Part shown: positions 1 through 8,740 of the stretch, piece after piece | Numbering within the stretch: the stretch's first letter is position 1 | Layout of the letters: every line of letters begins with the position of its first letter | Assembly: GCA_018821435.1 (NCBI GenBank) | Contig: JAHJME010000008.1 | Location: 61,449-125,448, forward strand | Source: Alphaproteobacteria bacterium | GTDB lineage: Bacteria > Pseudomonadota > Alphaproteobacteria > Caulobacterales > Caulobacteraceae | Direction: 5' to 3' | Length of the DNA: 64,000 nucleotides | The notes under the pieces: generated by a model | Seen by the model: the letters and a program-made list of their open reading frames with translations, nothing else | Told to the model about the DNA's origin: nothing | The model's database searches: none | Translations under genes and position numbers: made by a program

Positions 1-528
1 GTTCCCTCGCGGGAAATCTGTGCGCCCGATGCTGCCCTGGAACAGCACGTCGCCAACCTGGGCGAACCGCGCCTCGCGGTGGAAGAACACCACATGGCCG
101 GGCGTGTGACCGGGGCAGTGGATGACCTCGAACTCCGTCTCGCCCAGCGTGACGCGGTCGCCGTCCTGCAGCCAGCGGTCGGGGGTGAAGGGGCGGGCCT
201 CCGGCATCCCCCACTTGGCGCCGGACGTGCCGATCTCGTCGATCCAGAACTGGTCGTCGGGATGCGGTCCCTCGATGGGCACGCCGGTCAGCTCCTTGAT
301 CGCCTGCGTGCCGCCCGCGTGGTCCAGGTGGCCGTGGGTGATCCAGATCTTCTCCAGCGTCAGCCCGTGCTCCTCCAGCGCCGCCATCAGCCGCGGGACC
401 TCGCCGCCGGGATCGATGATCGCGGCCTTCTTGGTCTTCACGCACCACACGATGGTGCAGTTCTGCTGCAGCGGGGTGACCGGCGCGATCAGCGCGCGGA
501 TCGGCAGGGTTGGGGCAGGGGCGTTCAT
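1..528 (-). CDS. MBL-fold metallo-hydrolase (glyoxalase II/YcbL-like), 3' end outside window
   Basis: This is a metallo-beta-lactamase-fold hydrolase, probably a glyoxalase II-like thioesterase of the YcbL type. The reading frame starts at the ATG at 528 and stays open to the first base, so only the N-terminal 176 residues are seen and the stop lies outside. The zinc-binding signature THGHLDH is at residues 64-70, and a later CPGHTPGH segment supplies the next metal-binding histidine. No signal peptide is seen, so it should be cytoplasmic. A rho-independent terminator at 566-589 separates it from the upstream permease gene on the same strand, so it is probably its own transcription unit. The family is clear; the substrate is not. 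Confidence 0.88.
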   Translation of the reverse strand, partial: MNAPAPTLPIRALIAPVTPLQQNCTIVWCVKTKKAAIIDPGGEVPRLMAALEEHGLTLEKIWITHGHLDHAGGTQAIKELTGVPIEGPHPDDQFWIDEIGTSGAKWGMPEARPFTPDRWLQDGDRVTLGETEFEVIHCPGHTPGHVVFFHREARFAQVGDVLFQGSIGRTDFPRGN

Positions 529-565
529 GTCGGCCCTATGATCGTGGGTCGCGGCGCATAAGAAA

Positions 566-589
566 AGGCCCGGGAGTGATCCCGGGCCT
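566..589 (-). terminator. Rho-independent terminator after the APC permease
   Basis: A perfect 10-bp stem (566-575 with 580-589, loop GTGA) is followed on the minus strand by a run of four T. It begins 11 bases after the permease stop codon, so it should end that transcript before the MBL-hydrolase gene. Confidence 0.85.
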
Positions 590-600
590 CTCCGTCTTGC

Positions 601-2127
601 TTAGTGACCCTTCGCCGGATCCACCACGCTGGGCGGCGGGGCGTCGGAGTCCAGCTCGGGAACCCCCGGCTCGCCGTGCGCAACGTGGCTCTTGCGGTAG
701 CCGTAGCTGAAGTAGACGACCAGGCCGATGGCGGCCCAGGCGACGAACATCAGCTGGGTTTCGCGCGGCAGGCTGATGAACAGGTAGACGCAGCCGATCG
801 CGGCCAGCGGCGCCACGATCATCACCGCCGGGGTCCGGAACGGCCGGGCCCGGTTCGGATCGGTGCGGCGCAGCACCAGGACAGCGATGGCCACCATGGC
901 GAAGGCGAACAGCGTCCCCGAGTTCGAGATGTCCGCCAGGATCCCCACCGGGAAGAAGGCGGCGAACAGGGCCACGAACACGCCCGTGATGATGGTGATC
1001 ACGTGCGGCGTCTTGAACTTCGGGTGGACCTTGGACAGCACGGGCGGCAGCAGGCCGTCGCGGCTCATGACGAAGAAGATCCGGGTCTGGCCGAACATCA
1101 TCATCAGGATCACCGAGGGCAGGGCCAGGCCGGCCGCGAGGCCGATCAGGTTGCCGATCTGCGGCCAGCCGATGGAGCGCAGGGTCCAGGCCAGGGCTTC
1201 CTTCGAGCAGACGACCTTGCTGTCGGCGAGGCTGGCGCAGGCGGCGCTCAGTTCCGGGCTGCCGGGACGCAGGCCGACGCCCGAGGCGTCCAGCACAGGC
1301 TGGGCTCCCACGGTGCCGATCACGCCCGAGGCGACCAGGATGTAGAAGATGGTGCAGACGCCCAGCGACCCGATCAGGCCGATGGGCATGTTCCGCTGCG
1401 GATTCTTCGTCTCCTCGGCGGCGGTCGAAACCGCGTCGAACCCGACGTAGGCGAAGAAGATGGACGCCGCGGCGGCCGAGACCCCGCTGAACCCGAGCGG
1501 CATGAACGGCTCGAAGTTCTCCATCTTGATGACGGGCACCGCCAGCACGATGAAGAGGATCAGCGCCGCCACCTTGATGGCCACCAGGAAGGCGTTGACC
1601 GTCGCGGATTCCCGCGTGCCGATCACCAGCAGCGCGGTGACCAGCAGGGCGATGCCCATGGCCGGAAGGTTGACCATCCCGCCGTCGAACGGCCCGCGTA
1701 CGAGCATGTCGGGGATGTTGATGGCGAAGGCGTTCTCGATCAGCCCGACGACGTAGCCGGACCAGCCCACCGACACGGCGCCGGCGGCGACCGCATATTC
1801 CAGGATCAGCGCCCAGCCGACCATCCAGGCCAGCAGTTCGCCCATCACCGCGTAGCTGTAGGTGTAGGCGGAGCCGGAGACCGGCACCATGGCCGCCATC
1901 TCGGCGTAGCAGAGCGCCGCGACGGCGCAGACGAAGCCCGCGATGACGAAGGCCAGGATCATGCCGGGACCGGCCTTTTGGGCGGCCTCGGCGGTCAGAA
2001 CGAAAATCCCGGTGCCGATGATGGCCCCGATGCCCAGCATGGTCAGCTGGAACGGCCCGAGCGATCTATGGAGCGACTTCTTCTCGGCCGTAGCCAGGAT
2101 CGCGTCGAGCGGCTTTACGCGCCACAT
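601..2127 (-). CDS. APC-superfamily amino acid permease
   Basis: An inner-membrane amino acid transporter of about 508 residues with 12 or more hydrophobic helices. The N-terminal motif GIGAIIGTGIFVLTA is the classic TM1 signature of the amino acid-polyamine-organocation family, and GFDAVSTAAEE matches TM6 of the cationic amino acid/YfnA-like branch. The start at 2127 is chosen because GGAGGA lies just upstream of that ATG; an in-frame start at 2208 would add 27 residues without family character. It is transcribed divergently from hrpB and ends at a strong terminator. The substrate cannot be read from sequence. Confidence 0.9.
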   Translation of the reverse strand: MWRVKPLDAILATAEKKSLHRSLGPFQLTMLGIGAIIGTGIFVLTAEAAQKAGPGMILAFVIAGFVCAVAALCYAEMAAMVPVSGSAYTYSYAVMGELLAWMVGWALILEYAVAAGAVSVGWSGYVVGLIENAFAINIPDMLVRGPFDGGMVNLPAMGIALLVTALLVIGTRESATVNAFLVAIKVAALILFIVLAVPVIKMENFEPFMPLGFSGVSAAAASIFFAYVGFDAVSTAAEETKNPQRNMPIGLIGSLGVCTIFYILVASGVIGTVGAQPVLDASGVGLRPGSPELSAACASLADSKVVCSKEALAWTLRSIGWPQIGNLIGLAAGLALPSVILMMMFGQTRIFFVMSRDGLLPPVLSKVHPKFKTPHVITIITGVFVALFAAFFPVGILADISNSGTLFAFAMVAIAVLVLRRTDPNRARPFRTPAVMIVAPLAAIGCVYLFISLPRETQLMFVAWAAIGLVVYFSYGYRKSHVAHGEPGVPELDSDAPPPSVVDPAKGH

Positions 2128-2263
2128 ATATTCCTCCGAACAGCGGCCCCCGAGCCGCCATATCCCAAATTTGGCGCGACCGTGGCGTGGTTGTGCCCTT
2201 GTGGTCAAGCGACAACGGACTATGGCGTTTCCCCTCCACGTCGGCGCGCGCTAGAGCCCGGGA

Positions 2264-4708
2264 ATGCTTCCGGTTCACGAGGCCCTGCCTGATCTGAAGG
2301 CGTCGCTGCGCGCCGGGAACGCCGCCGTGCTCGTCGCGCCGCCCGGCGCGGGCAAGACCACGGTCGTTCCGCTCGAGCTGCTGGCCGAGCCCTGGGTGGC
2401 CGGCGGCAAGATCATCGTCCTCGAACCCCGCCGGCTGGCCGCCCGCGCCGCGGCCGAGCGGATGGCTGCCACCCTCGGCGAACGGGTCGGCGACACCGTC
2501 GGCTACCGCGTCCGCCTGCAGTCCCGGATCTCGGCCGCCACCCGCATCGAGGTGGTCACCGAGGGCGTCTTCACCCGCATGGTGCTGGGCGACCCCGAAC
2601 TGCCGGGCGTCGCGTGCGTGATCTTCGACGAGTTCCACGAGCGCAGCCTGGACGCCGACCTCGGCCTGGCTCTGGCCCGCGATGCTCAACGGCTGTTGCG
2701 CGAGGACCTGCGCCTGCTGGTCATGTCCGCCACCCTCGACGGCGCGGCGGTCGCCCGTCTGCTGGACGGCGCGGCGGTGATCGAGAGCCTGGGGCGGATG
2801 TTCCCGGTGGAGACCCGCTACCTTGGCCGCGATGCCCCAAGCAAGGATGGGCGCCTCCGCATCGAGGACCAGGCCGTCCGCGCCGTCGAGCGCGCGCTCG
2901 CCGAGGAGACCGGCAGCCTGCTGGTCTTCCTGCCGGGTCAGGGCGAGATCCTGCGCACCGCCGAGCGGCTGCGGGAGCGCAACCGCCCGAATGTCGAGAT
3001 CGCGCCGCTCTATGGCGCCCTCGACCCCCGCGACCAGGACCGCGCCATCGCGCCCGCGCCGACCGGCAAGCGCAAGGTCGTGCTGGCCACCTCCATCGCC
3101 GAGACCAGCCTGACGATCCAGGGCGTGCGCGTGGTCATCGACTGCGGCGTCGCCCGCGTGCCCCGCTACGATCCCGCCAGCGGCCTGACCCGTCTGGCCA
3201 CCGTCCGCGTCAGTCGCGCCGCCGCCGACCAGCGCCGGGGCCGCGCCGGCCGCACCGAGCCCGGCGTCTGCTACCGCCTGTGGGACGAGGCCGAGACCCG
3301 CGCGCTGCCGGCCTATGCCGACCCCGAGATCCTGGACGCCGACCTCTCCGGCCTGGCCCTTGACCTCGCCCGCTGGGGCGCCAAGGACGCGACCGACCTG
3401 GCGTTCCTAGACCCGCCGCCGTCAGCCGCCTTCACCGAGGCCCGCGCCCTGCTGCAACGGCTCGAAGCTTTGAACCGCGACGGCGTGCTCACCGCCCACG
3501 GTCGCGCGCTGGCCGACATGCCGCTGAACCCCCGCCTCGCCCACATGGTGCTGAAGGCGGCCGACACCGGCCAGGCCCCGCGCGCCGCGCGCATCGCCGC
3601 TCTGATCACCGAGCGTGGCCTGGGCGGCCGCGACGCCGACCTGCGCCATCGCCTGGACGGCCTGGAGCGCGATCGTGGTCCGCGAGCGCGCGACGCCAAG
3701 GCGCTGGCCGAGCGGTGGGCGGGCCTCAGCGGCAGGGCGGGGAAGGGCGAGGCGCTGTCCGACGGCCTGCTGCTGGCCTTCGCCTATCCGGAACGCGTGG
3801 CCAAGGCGCGGGGCGGGCAGGGCGAGTTCCAGCTGGTCACCGGCCGCGGCGCCTTCGTCGACCCCACCGACGCCCTGGCCCGCGAACCCTGGCTGGCGGT
3901 GGCCGAGCTGGGCGGCGGCGACCGCCGCGACCGCGTTCTGCTGGCCGCGCCGCTGGAGCCGGCCGAACTCGTCGCCTTCAAGGACCAGTTCGAGATCGAC
4001 GAGCGGCTGGAGGAAAGCGGCAGCGGCCGCCTGCGCGCCAAGCGCCTGACCCGCCTGGGCCGGCTGACCATCCGCGAAGAGATCGACGACAACCCGGACC
4101 CGGCCCTGATCGCCCGTGCCCTCACCGACCGCGTGCGGCGCGAGGGCGTGAAGATCCTGCCCTGGGGCGAGGCGGCCACGTCGCTGCGCGAGCGCGCCGC
4201 CTTCCTGCAGGCCCGCGATCCCGCGTGGCCGGACCTGTCCGACGAAGCGCTGGCCGCCAGCCTCGACGATTGGCTGGCCCCGGTGCTGCTGGGCCTGCGC
4301 GGCCTGAACGCCCTGAAGCCCGACGTCCTCGACGGCGCGCTCCGCACCCTGGTCCCCTGGGACCTGCAGCGCCGCCTGGACGCCGAGGCGCCCGTCCGCT
4401 GGACCGCGCCCACCGGCAACAGCTTCACCATCGACTACGCCGCCGAGGCCGGACCTCGCGTGGATGTCCGGGTGCAGGAGGTGTTCGGCCTGGCCCAGCA
4501 CCCGACCATCGGCGGCACGCCGATCACCATGTCGCTGCTGTCCCCTGGCCACCGCCCGATCCAGACCACCCAGGACCTGCCGGGCTTCTGGAAGGGCTCT
4601 TGGAAGGACGTCCGCTCCGACATGCGCGGGAGATATCCCAAACATGTCTGGCCGGAGGACCCCTCGACCGCCGCGCCGACGGCCCGGGCCAAGCCGCGGG
4701 GGACGTGA
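2264..4708 (+). CDS. hrpB: ATP-dependent helicase HrpB
   Basis: A DExH-box helicase of 814 residues, the usual HrpB length. Walker A (APPGAGKTT) is at about residues 25-33, and motif II is DEFHER from residue 122, the HrpB-type variant of DEAH. SATLDG (motif III) and QRRGRAGRTEPG (motif VI) follow, then the helicase-associated and HrpB C-terminal regions. The family is linked to RNA/ribonucleoprotein remodelling, but its cellular role in alphaproteobacteria is poorly defined. The ATG at 2264 gives the expected short N-terminus. The promoter must lie in the 136-bp gap shared with the divergent permease. Confidence 0.93.
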   Translation: MLPVHEALPDLKASLRAGNAAVLVAPPGAGKTTVVPLELLAEPWVAGGKIIVLEPRRLAARAAAERMAATLGERVGDTVGYRVRLQSRISAATRIEVVTEGVFTRMVLGDPELPGVACVIFDEFHERSLDADLGLALARDAQRLLREDLRLLVMSATLDGAAVARLLDGAAVIESLGRMFPVETRYLGRDAPSKDGRLRIEDQAVRAVERALAEETGSLLVFLPGQGEILRTAERLRERNRPNVEIAPLYGALDPRDQDRAIAPAPTGKRKVVLATSIAETSLTIQGVRVVIDCGVARVPRYDPASGLTRLATVRVSRAAADQRRGRAGRTEPGVCYRLWDEAETRALPAYADPEILDADLSGLALDLARWGAKDATDLAFLDPPPSAAFTEARALLQRLEALNRDGVLTAHGRALADMPLNPRLAHMVLKAADTGQAPRAARIAALITERGLGGRDADLRHRLDGLERDRGPRARDAKALAERWAGLSGRAGKGEALSDGLLLAFAYPERVAKARGGQGEFQLVTGRGAFVDPTDALAREPWLAVAELGGGDRRDRVLLAAPLEPAELVAFKDQFEIDERLEESGSGRLRAKRLTRLGRLTIREEIDDNPDPALIARALTDRVRREGVKILPWGEAATSLRERAAFLQARDPAWPDLSDEALAASLDDWLAPVLLGLRGLNALKPDVLDGALRTLVPWDLQRRLDAEAPVRWTAPTGNSFTIDYAAEAGPRVDVRVQEVFGLAQHPTIGGTPITMSLLSPGHRPIQTTQDLPGFWKGSWKDVRSDMRGRYPKHVWPEDPSTAAPTARAKPRGT

Positions 4709-4747
4709 ACCCAATTCCTCCCCCGAAGGGGAGCAATCACGCAGAGT

Positions 4748-5206
4748 CTAAGCCGCCGCCTTCCACGTCTTCGGGTGCTGGCTGCGCATCCCCACCGCCA
4801 GGCGGTTCCAGCTGTTGATCAGGCCGATCAGCAGGGTGAGGTTCACGATCTCGCTCTCGCTGAAGTGTGGCTTCAGCCCGTCGTAGTCGGCGTCCGGCGC
4901 GCCCGTCTGCGCCACCAGGGTCAGGGCTTCGGTCCAGGCCAGGGCGGCGCGCTCACGCGGCGTGTAGAAGCTCGACTCGCGCCAGGCGTTCAGCAGGTAG
5001 AGCCGCTCCTCGGTCTCGCCCGCCGCACGGGCGTCCTTGGAGTGCATGTGGAGGCAGAACGCGCAGCCGTTGATCTGCGACGCCCGCATCTTCACCAGCT
5101 CGTAGAGGCTGTATTCGAGCCCCGAATTGCGCAGGATGTCTTCGAGCTCGGCCATTTTCTGAATGCCCTGGGGGGCGATGGCGAAGCCGTTCAGGCGGGT
5201 GGTCAT
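4748..5206 (-). CDS. AhpD-like / carboxymuconolactone decarboxylase-family protein
   Basis: A 152-residue all-helical protein of the AhpD/CMD fold. The signature RASQINGCAFCLHMH carries the redox CxxC (cysteines about 48 and 51) and a following histidine, as in alkylhydroperoxidase-like peroxidases. The length matches single-domain members of the family. An AAGGAG ribosome-binding site precedes the ATG at 5206. It faces hrpB tail to tail across a 39-bp gap. A peroxide-reducing or thiol-redox role is inferred; the reductant partner is not next to it. Confidence 0.88.
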   Translation of the reverse strand: MTTRLNGFAIAPQGIQKMAELEDILRNSGLEYSLYELVKMRASQINGCAFCLHMHSKDARAAGETEERLYLLNAWRESSFYTPRERAALAWTEALTLVAQTGAPDADYDGLKPHFSESEIVNLTLLIGLINSWNRLAVGMRSQHPKTWKAAA

Positions 5207-5286
5207 GGGGGGATCTCCTTTTCTCTGCCCCTAGGACGGAGGAGGAGCCCTGGCTGTGACATAGGCCCGGCAAAAACCGCCAAGTC

Positions 5287-5859
5287 TCAGGGTTTTTTCG
5301 GCGCCGGCATGAGGGTCGGAAGGTCCGCCATCTGGCGCGCCTGTTCCGCCAGGCTCGGGACGCCAAGTTCGACCCTGATCGAGTCCGAGATCAGGTCGCG
5401 GTTGTAGGGCTCCTGCGTCCAGCCCCCGGTGACCTTGGAGCCGGAAAACTGAGTCCCATAGACCTGTGGCTTGCCCACCTGAACCAGATAGCGGTCGAGG
5501 GTCGCCGACGCGATCCACAGCGACTCCTTCCGCCCCTTGGCGACGGCGATCATCGCCAGGGTGTGGGCCAGCAGATAGTCGTCGTCTTCGTGGCCGTGCT
5601 GGAACACGAAGGCCGCGGCGTGGAAGTCGTCTGCGGTACGCAGCGCGCCGTCAGCCAGCAGCTTGCGGGTCGCCAGCCGCCGCTGCTCGTCGCGCGGTCG
5701 GATCACCTTCCAGTCAATCGTCCCGACAGGCGCCTTCCGGTCGGCCTGGTCCTCCTGGAAGATGCGCTGCATCTCGCCGTTGTCGGCGGCTGGCGCGGGC
5801 TGGGCCAGGGCGCTCCCGCCTGCGAGCCACAGGCAGAGAGCGAGAGCGGCCAGGCGCAT
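5287..5859 (-). CDS. Secreted DUF6624-like protein
   Basis: A 190-residue protein with an N-terminal signal peptide (MRLAALALCLWLAGGSALAQ). The mature part has FVFQHGHEDDDYLLAH, then LDRYLVQVGKPQVYGTQF, a pattern I recognise as the uncharacterised family DUF6624. Function is unknown. It is likely periplasmic. The gene lies 15 bp downstream of the rRNA methyltransferase gene on the same strand and may be cotranscribed with it. Confidence 0.75.
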   Translation of the reverse strand: MRLAALALCLWLAGGSALAQPAPAADNGEMQRIFQEDQADRKAPVGTIDWKVIRPRDEQRRLATRKLLADGALRTADDFHAAAFVFQHGHEDDDYLLAHTLAMIAVAKGRKESLWIASATLDRYLVQVGKPQVYGTQFSGSKVTGGWTQEPYNRDLISDSIRVELGVPSLAEQARQMADLPTLMPAPKKP

Positions 5860-5874
5860 GGGAGTCTCCGGAAT

Positions 5875-6666
5875 CTACGCCGTCGCGGCGTAGATCATGA
5901 TCCCCGTCGCCACGGACAGATTCAAGCTGTCCGCCCGTCCCCGCATGGGGATCTTCACGTTCACGTCGCACAGGGCCGCCATGTCCGGTGTCAGGCCCTG
6001 CTGTTCGTTGCCCATCAGCACGACCGTGGGTTTGGCGTAGGTCGCGTCGCTGTGCGTCACCTCGGCCGAGAGCAGGGTGCCGATCACCGAGCCGGTCCAG
6101 CCGCCGCGCCACGCCGCGAACGCGTCCTCGGTGGCCTGAACCAGCGGCACGGCGAAGATCGAGCCCATGGTCGCCCGCACCGCCTCGACCGAATAGGGAT
6201 CGCAGCACTCGCCCACCAGGATCACCGCGCCGCAGCCCGCGCTGTCGGCGGTGCGGATGATGGTCCCCAGGTTGCCGGGGTCGCGGACCCGATGCAGCGC
6301 CACGACGCAATGCGCCACGCCGGCCGCGACATCGCCCAGCGCGACGAACGCCTGCGGGAACACGCCCACCACCGCCTGGGGGTTTTCGCGCCGCGAAACC
6401 TTGGCCAGGATGTCCTGGGTGACTTCGATCACCTGGCCCCGCGCCGCGATCGTCGCGTCCACGGCCTTCCGCATCATCGGGTGGTCGGTCGCATCGGGCC
6501 CATGCATCAGGATCGTCGGCGCGTGGCCGGTGTCGATCCCCTCGATGACGTTCTTCAGCCCCTCGGCCACGAACAGGCCCGTCTCGTCGCGTTCCTTGCG
6601 CATGTGCAGCGCGCGGACGGCCTTCACGGTGTCGTTGGACAGCGAGGTGATCACCCGCGAACTCAT
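5875..6666 (-). CDS. SpoU/TrmH-family RNA 2'-O-methyltransferase
   Basis: A SPOUT-fold methyltransferase of 263 residues. The N-terminal part (ITSLSNDTVKAVRALHMRK) is a SpoU substrate-binding region. The knot motifs follow: HRVRDPGNLGTIIRTADSAG, then LMGNEQQGLTPD, then IPMRGRADSLNLSVATGI near the C-terminus. These are the three classic SpoU motifs. The start at 6666 overlaps the stop of the preceding methyltransferase gene as ATGA, indicating translational coupling. It probably 2'-O-methylates an rRNA or tRNA ribose. The target nucleotide cannot be assigned. Confidence 0.9.
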   Translation of the reverse strand: MSSRVITSLSNDTVKAVRALHMRKERDETGLFVAEGLKNVIEGIDTGHAPTILMHGPDATDHPMMRKAVDATIAARGQVIEVTQDILAKVSRRENPQAVVGVFPQAFVALGDVAAGVAHCVVALHRVRDPGNLGTIIRTADSAGCGAVILVGECCDPYSVEAVRATMGSIFAVPLVQATEDAFAAWRGGWTGSVIGTLLSAEVTHSDATYAKPTVVLMGNEQQGLTPDMAALCDVNVKIPMRGRADSLNLSVATGIMIYAATA

Positions 6667-7574
6667 CTGGACCATCGGGCGAAGAAGCTCATGCCGATGG
6701 CCCGGTCGCCGCGCTGTTCCTCCAGCGCCAGCTCGCCCCACTCGATCCTGCCGCCGCGCGCCTCGAGCTTTTCGGCCAGCAGACCGGCCAGGGCCGCGCC
6801 GGAGATCCGCTCGGCATAGGCGTTCAGCACCAGAAACTTCGCGTCCGCCGACAGCAGCTGCGCGCACAGGCTGGCCATCTCGGGCAGATCCTCGAACAGC
6901 CGCCACACCTGGCCGTCGGGCCCACGGCCGTACTTCGGCGGATCCAGGATGATCCCTTCATAGGTCGAGCCGCGCCGCACCTCGCGCTGCACATATTTCT
7001 TGGCGTCCTCGACGATCCAGCGCACCGGCCGGTCGGAGAGGCGGGACAGCTCCGCATTCTCCCGCGCCCAGGCCACGGCCTTCTTCGACGCGTCCACGTG
7101 GGTCACCGCCGCGCCCGCCGCCGCCATCACCAGGCTGGCGACGCCCGTATAGCCGAACAGGTTCAGCACGCGCGCCGGCCCGCCGTCGGCATTGGGTCCC
7201 ATCGACCGCACCTGCGTGTCGAGCCAGCCCCAGTTCGCCGCCTGCTCCGGGAAGAAGGCCAGGTGGCGGAAGGCGGTAAACCGGCCATGGAACTTTACGT
7301 CGCCCCAGCCCAGCGGCCAGCTCTCGACCGGTCCGGCCTTGAACCGCCACCGGCCGGCGTCCTCCTCGTCGGAGGGGTCGAACACCGCGTCGGCGGCGTC
7401 CCAGACGTCCTGCGGCAGCCGGGGCGACCACAGGCATTGCGGCTCGGGCCGGACCACCTTGTAGGGGCCGTACTGCTCCAGCTTCCGCCCATGGCCGGAG
7501 TCCAGCAGGGCATAGTCCGCCCAACCGGTGGTGCGCATCACCTCGGACGCCACGGCGATTTGGGGCGGGCTCAT
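6663..7574 (-). CDS. Class I SAM-dependent RNA methyltransferase (RlmI/RlmK-like)
   Basis: A Rossmann-fold methyltransferase of 303 residues. VLNLFGYTGVASLVMAAAGA is the SAM-binding loop, VTHVDASKKAVAWARENAEL the acidic-loop region, and LDPPKYGRG is the motif IV typical of RlmI/RlmK-type 23S rRNA methyltransferases. The N-terminal PUA domain of RlmI appears absent, so the exact target is uncertain. The ATG at 7574 is preferred over one at 7634 because conservation begins there. It overlaps the downstream SpoU methylase gene by 4 bp, so the two RNA-modifying enzymes are made together. Confidence 0.85.
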   Translation of the reverse strand: MSPPQIAVASEVMRTTGWADYALLDSGHGRKLEQYGPYKVVRPEPQCLWSPRLPQDVWDAADAVFDPSDEEDAGRWRFKAGPVESWPLGWGDVKFHGRFTAFRHLAFFPEQAANWGWLDTQVRSMGPNADGGPARVLNLFGYTGVASLVMAAAGAAVTHVDASKKAVAWARENAELSRLSDRPVRWIVEDAKKYVQREVRRGSTYEGIILDPPKYGRGPDGQVWRLFEDLPEMASLCAQLLSADAKFLVLNAYAERISGAALAGLLAEKLEARGGRIEWGELALEEQRGDRAIGMSFFARWSR

Positions 7575-7684
7575 AGCCGGCCCCTTACGCGGAGTGAGAG
7601 GCGCGCGTCCAGCCCACTGACAAAGACTTGTCACACCTGACGATTTGAGGTCCGCTAGAATGGGGACGGTATGGGGATGAGTTT

Positions 7685-8320
7685 ATGAGTTCAGTCGCGA
7701 CGGCGACGCGGAAGACCGCGCGCAAGGCAAAGGGCGACGGACACCTCCGGCGCGCCGAGATCCTCGAGGCGGCGGAACGCATTTTCGTGGCCGAGGGCTA
7801 CGAAGGCGCCACCATCCGCAAGATCGCCGACGAGGTAGGGGTCTCCTCCACGGCGCTCTACATGCACTTCCAGGACAAGGCCTGCATCCTCCGCGAGATC
7901 GTGGACGCGACGCTGAGCCAGCTGCTGGAACGCAACACCGCGCTGGCCGCCCGGCCGCTGGACCCCGTGGTCCGCACGCGGATGATGCTGGACTCCTACA
8001 TGCACTGGGGTCTGGAGCATCCCAACGCCTACCAGCTGGTCTACTGCGCGCCGCAGGTGACCTCGACCGATGACACGCCGGCCAGCACCACCGACCTCAG
8101 CCACGACTGCTACGAAGCCTTCGCGGGCGTCGTGCGCGAAGTGGCCGCGGCCGGCCGCCTGCGCACGGGCGGCGCCGACTCGGCGGCCCAGGCGCTGTGG
8201 ATGTCCTGCCATGGCGTGGTGGCCCTGCTGATCGTGCGGCCCAGCTTCGAGTTCGCCGACCGCGAGGAGCTGATGCAGGTCACGCTGGACGGTCTGCTGA
8301 ACGGCCTCGTCATCGACTGA
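7685..8320 (+). CDS. TetR/AcrR-family transcriptional regulator
   Basis: A 211-residue repressor-like protein. The helix-turn-helix is at about residues 25-70 (ILEAAERIFVAEGYEGATIR, then IADEVGVSSTALYMHFQDK), the canonical TetR DNA-binding domain. The remaining helices form a ligand-binding domain like the WHG/TetR_C_33 type. It lies 10 bp upstream of a small membrane protein gene on the same strand, a likely regulated partner, and is divergent from the RNA methyltransferase pair. No operator is evident by eye. The ligand is unknown. Confidence 0.9.
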   Translation: MSSVATATRKTARKAKGDGHLRRAEILEAAERIFVAEGYEGATIRKIADEVGVSSTALYMHFQDKACILREIVDATLSQLLERNTALAARPLDPVVRTRMMLDSYMHWGLEHPNAYQLVYCAPQVTSTDDTPASTTDLSHDCYEAFAGVVREVAAAGRLRTGGADSAAQALWMSCHGVVALLIVRPSFEFADREELMQVTLDGLLNGLVID

Positions 8321-8330
8321 GGGCGTTCGC

Positions 8331-8711
8331 ATGACCTTCGCGAAGTGGGTCTTTACCCTGGGCGGGATCTGGGGCGTCCTGATCATCGGGTCGCTGTTCT
8401 TCCTGGAGCCGGTGGTGGTCGCCCAGACCGGCCCGCTCAGTCATCCCGACACCTACTACGGCTTCGCGGTCTCCACCTTCGCGTGGCAGCTGGGCTATCT
8501 GGTGATCGGCCGCAATCCGGCCGCCTACCGCCCGTTCATGCTGCTCGGCGCTGCGGGCAAGCTGGGCTACGCCGGCTTCTGCTGGACCCTCTACGCCCAG
8601 GGCCGCATCCCGATCACCGTCCCCGCCATCGCCAGCCCCGACCTGCTGCTGGCCGTGTTGTTCGTCGTTGCGTGGCTGAAGACGCGGCCGCTGACACAAC
8701 CCGCGACCTAG
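8331..8711 (+). CDS. Small four-helix membrane protein of unknown function
   Basis: A 126-residue, very hydrophobic protein with about four predicted transmembrane helices: residues ~8-28, ~43-60, ~67-88 and ~97-115. I do not recognise the family. Starting 10 bp after the TetR gene, it is almost certainly cotranscribed with it, so its expression may be controlled by that regulator. It faces the lytic transglycosylase gene tail to tail. Confidence 0.75.
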   Translation: MTFAKWVFTLGGIWGVLIIGSLFFLEPVVVAQTGPLSHPDTYYGFAVSTFAWQLGYLVIGRNPAAYRPFMLLGAAGKLGYAGFCWTLYAQGRIPITVPAIASPDLLLAVLFVVAWLKTRPLTQPAT

Positions 8712-8740
8712 AGCCCGGCCATGACGAGCGGAAGGGGAGC

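Noticed and set aside
604..2292. Long plus-strand frame opposite the APC permease
   Set aside because: It is the antisense frame of a gene with clear transporter motifs; its composition (runs of Arg, Gly, Asp, His) is typical of GC-rich shadow frames. The same applies to other long antisense frames, for example 8345-10861, 13125-14912, 15317-17269 and 42417-44252.
2066..2689. Minus-strand frame overlapping the permease and hrpB starts
   Set aside because: It overlaps two well-supported genes and has no recognisable domain.
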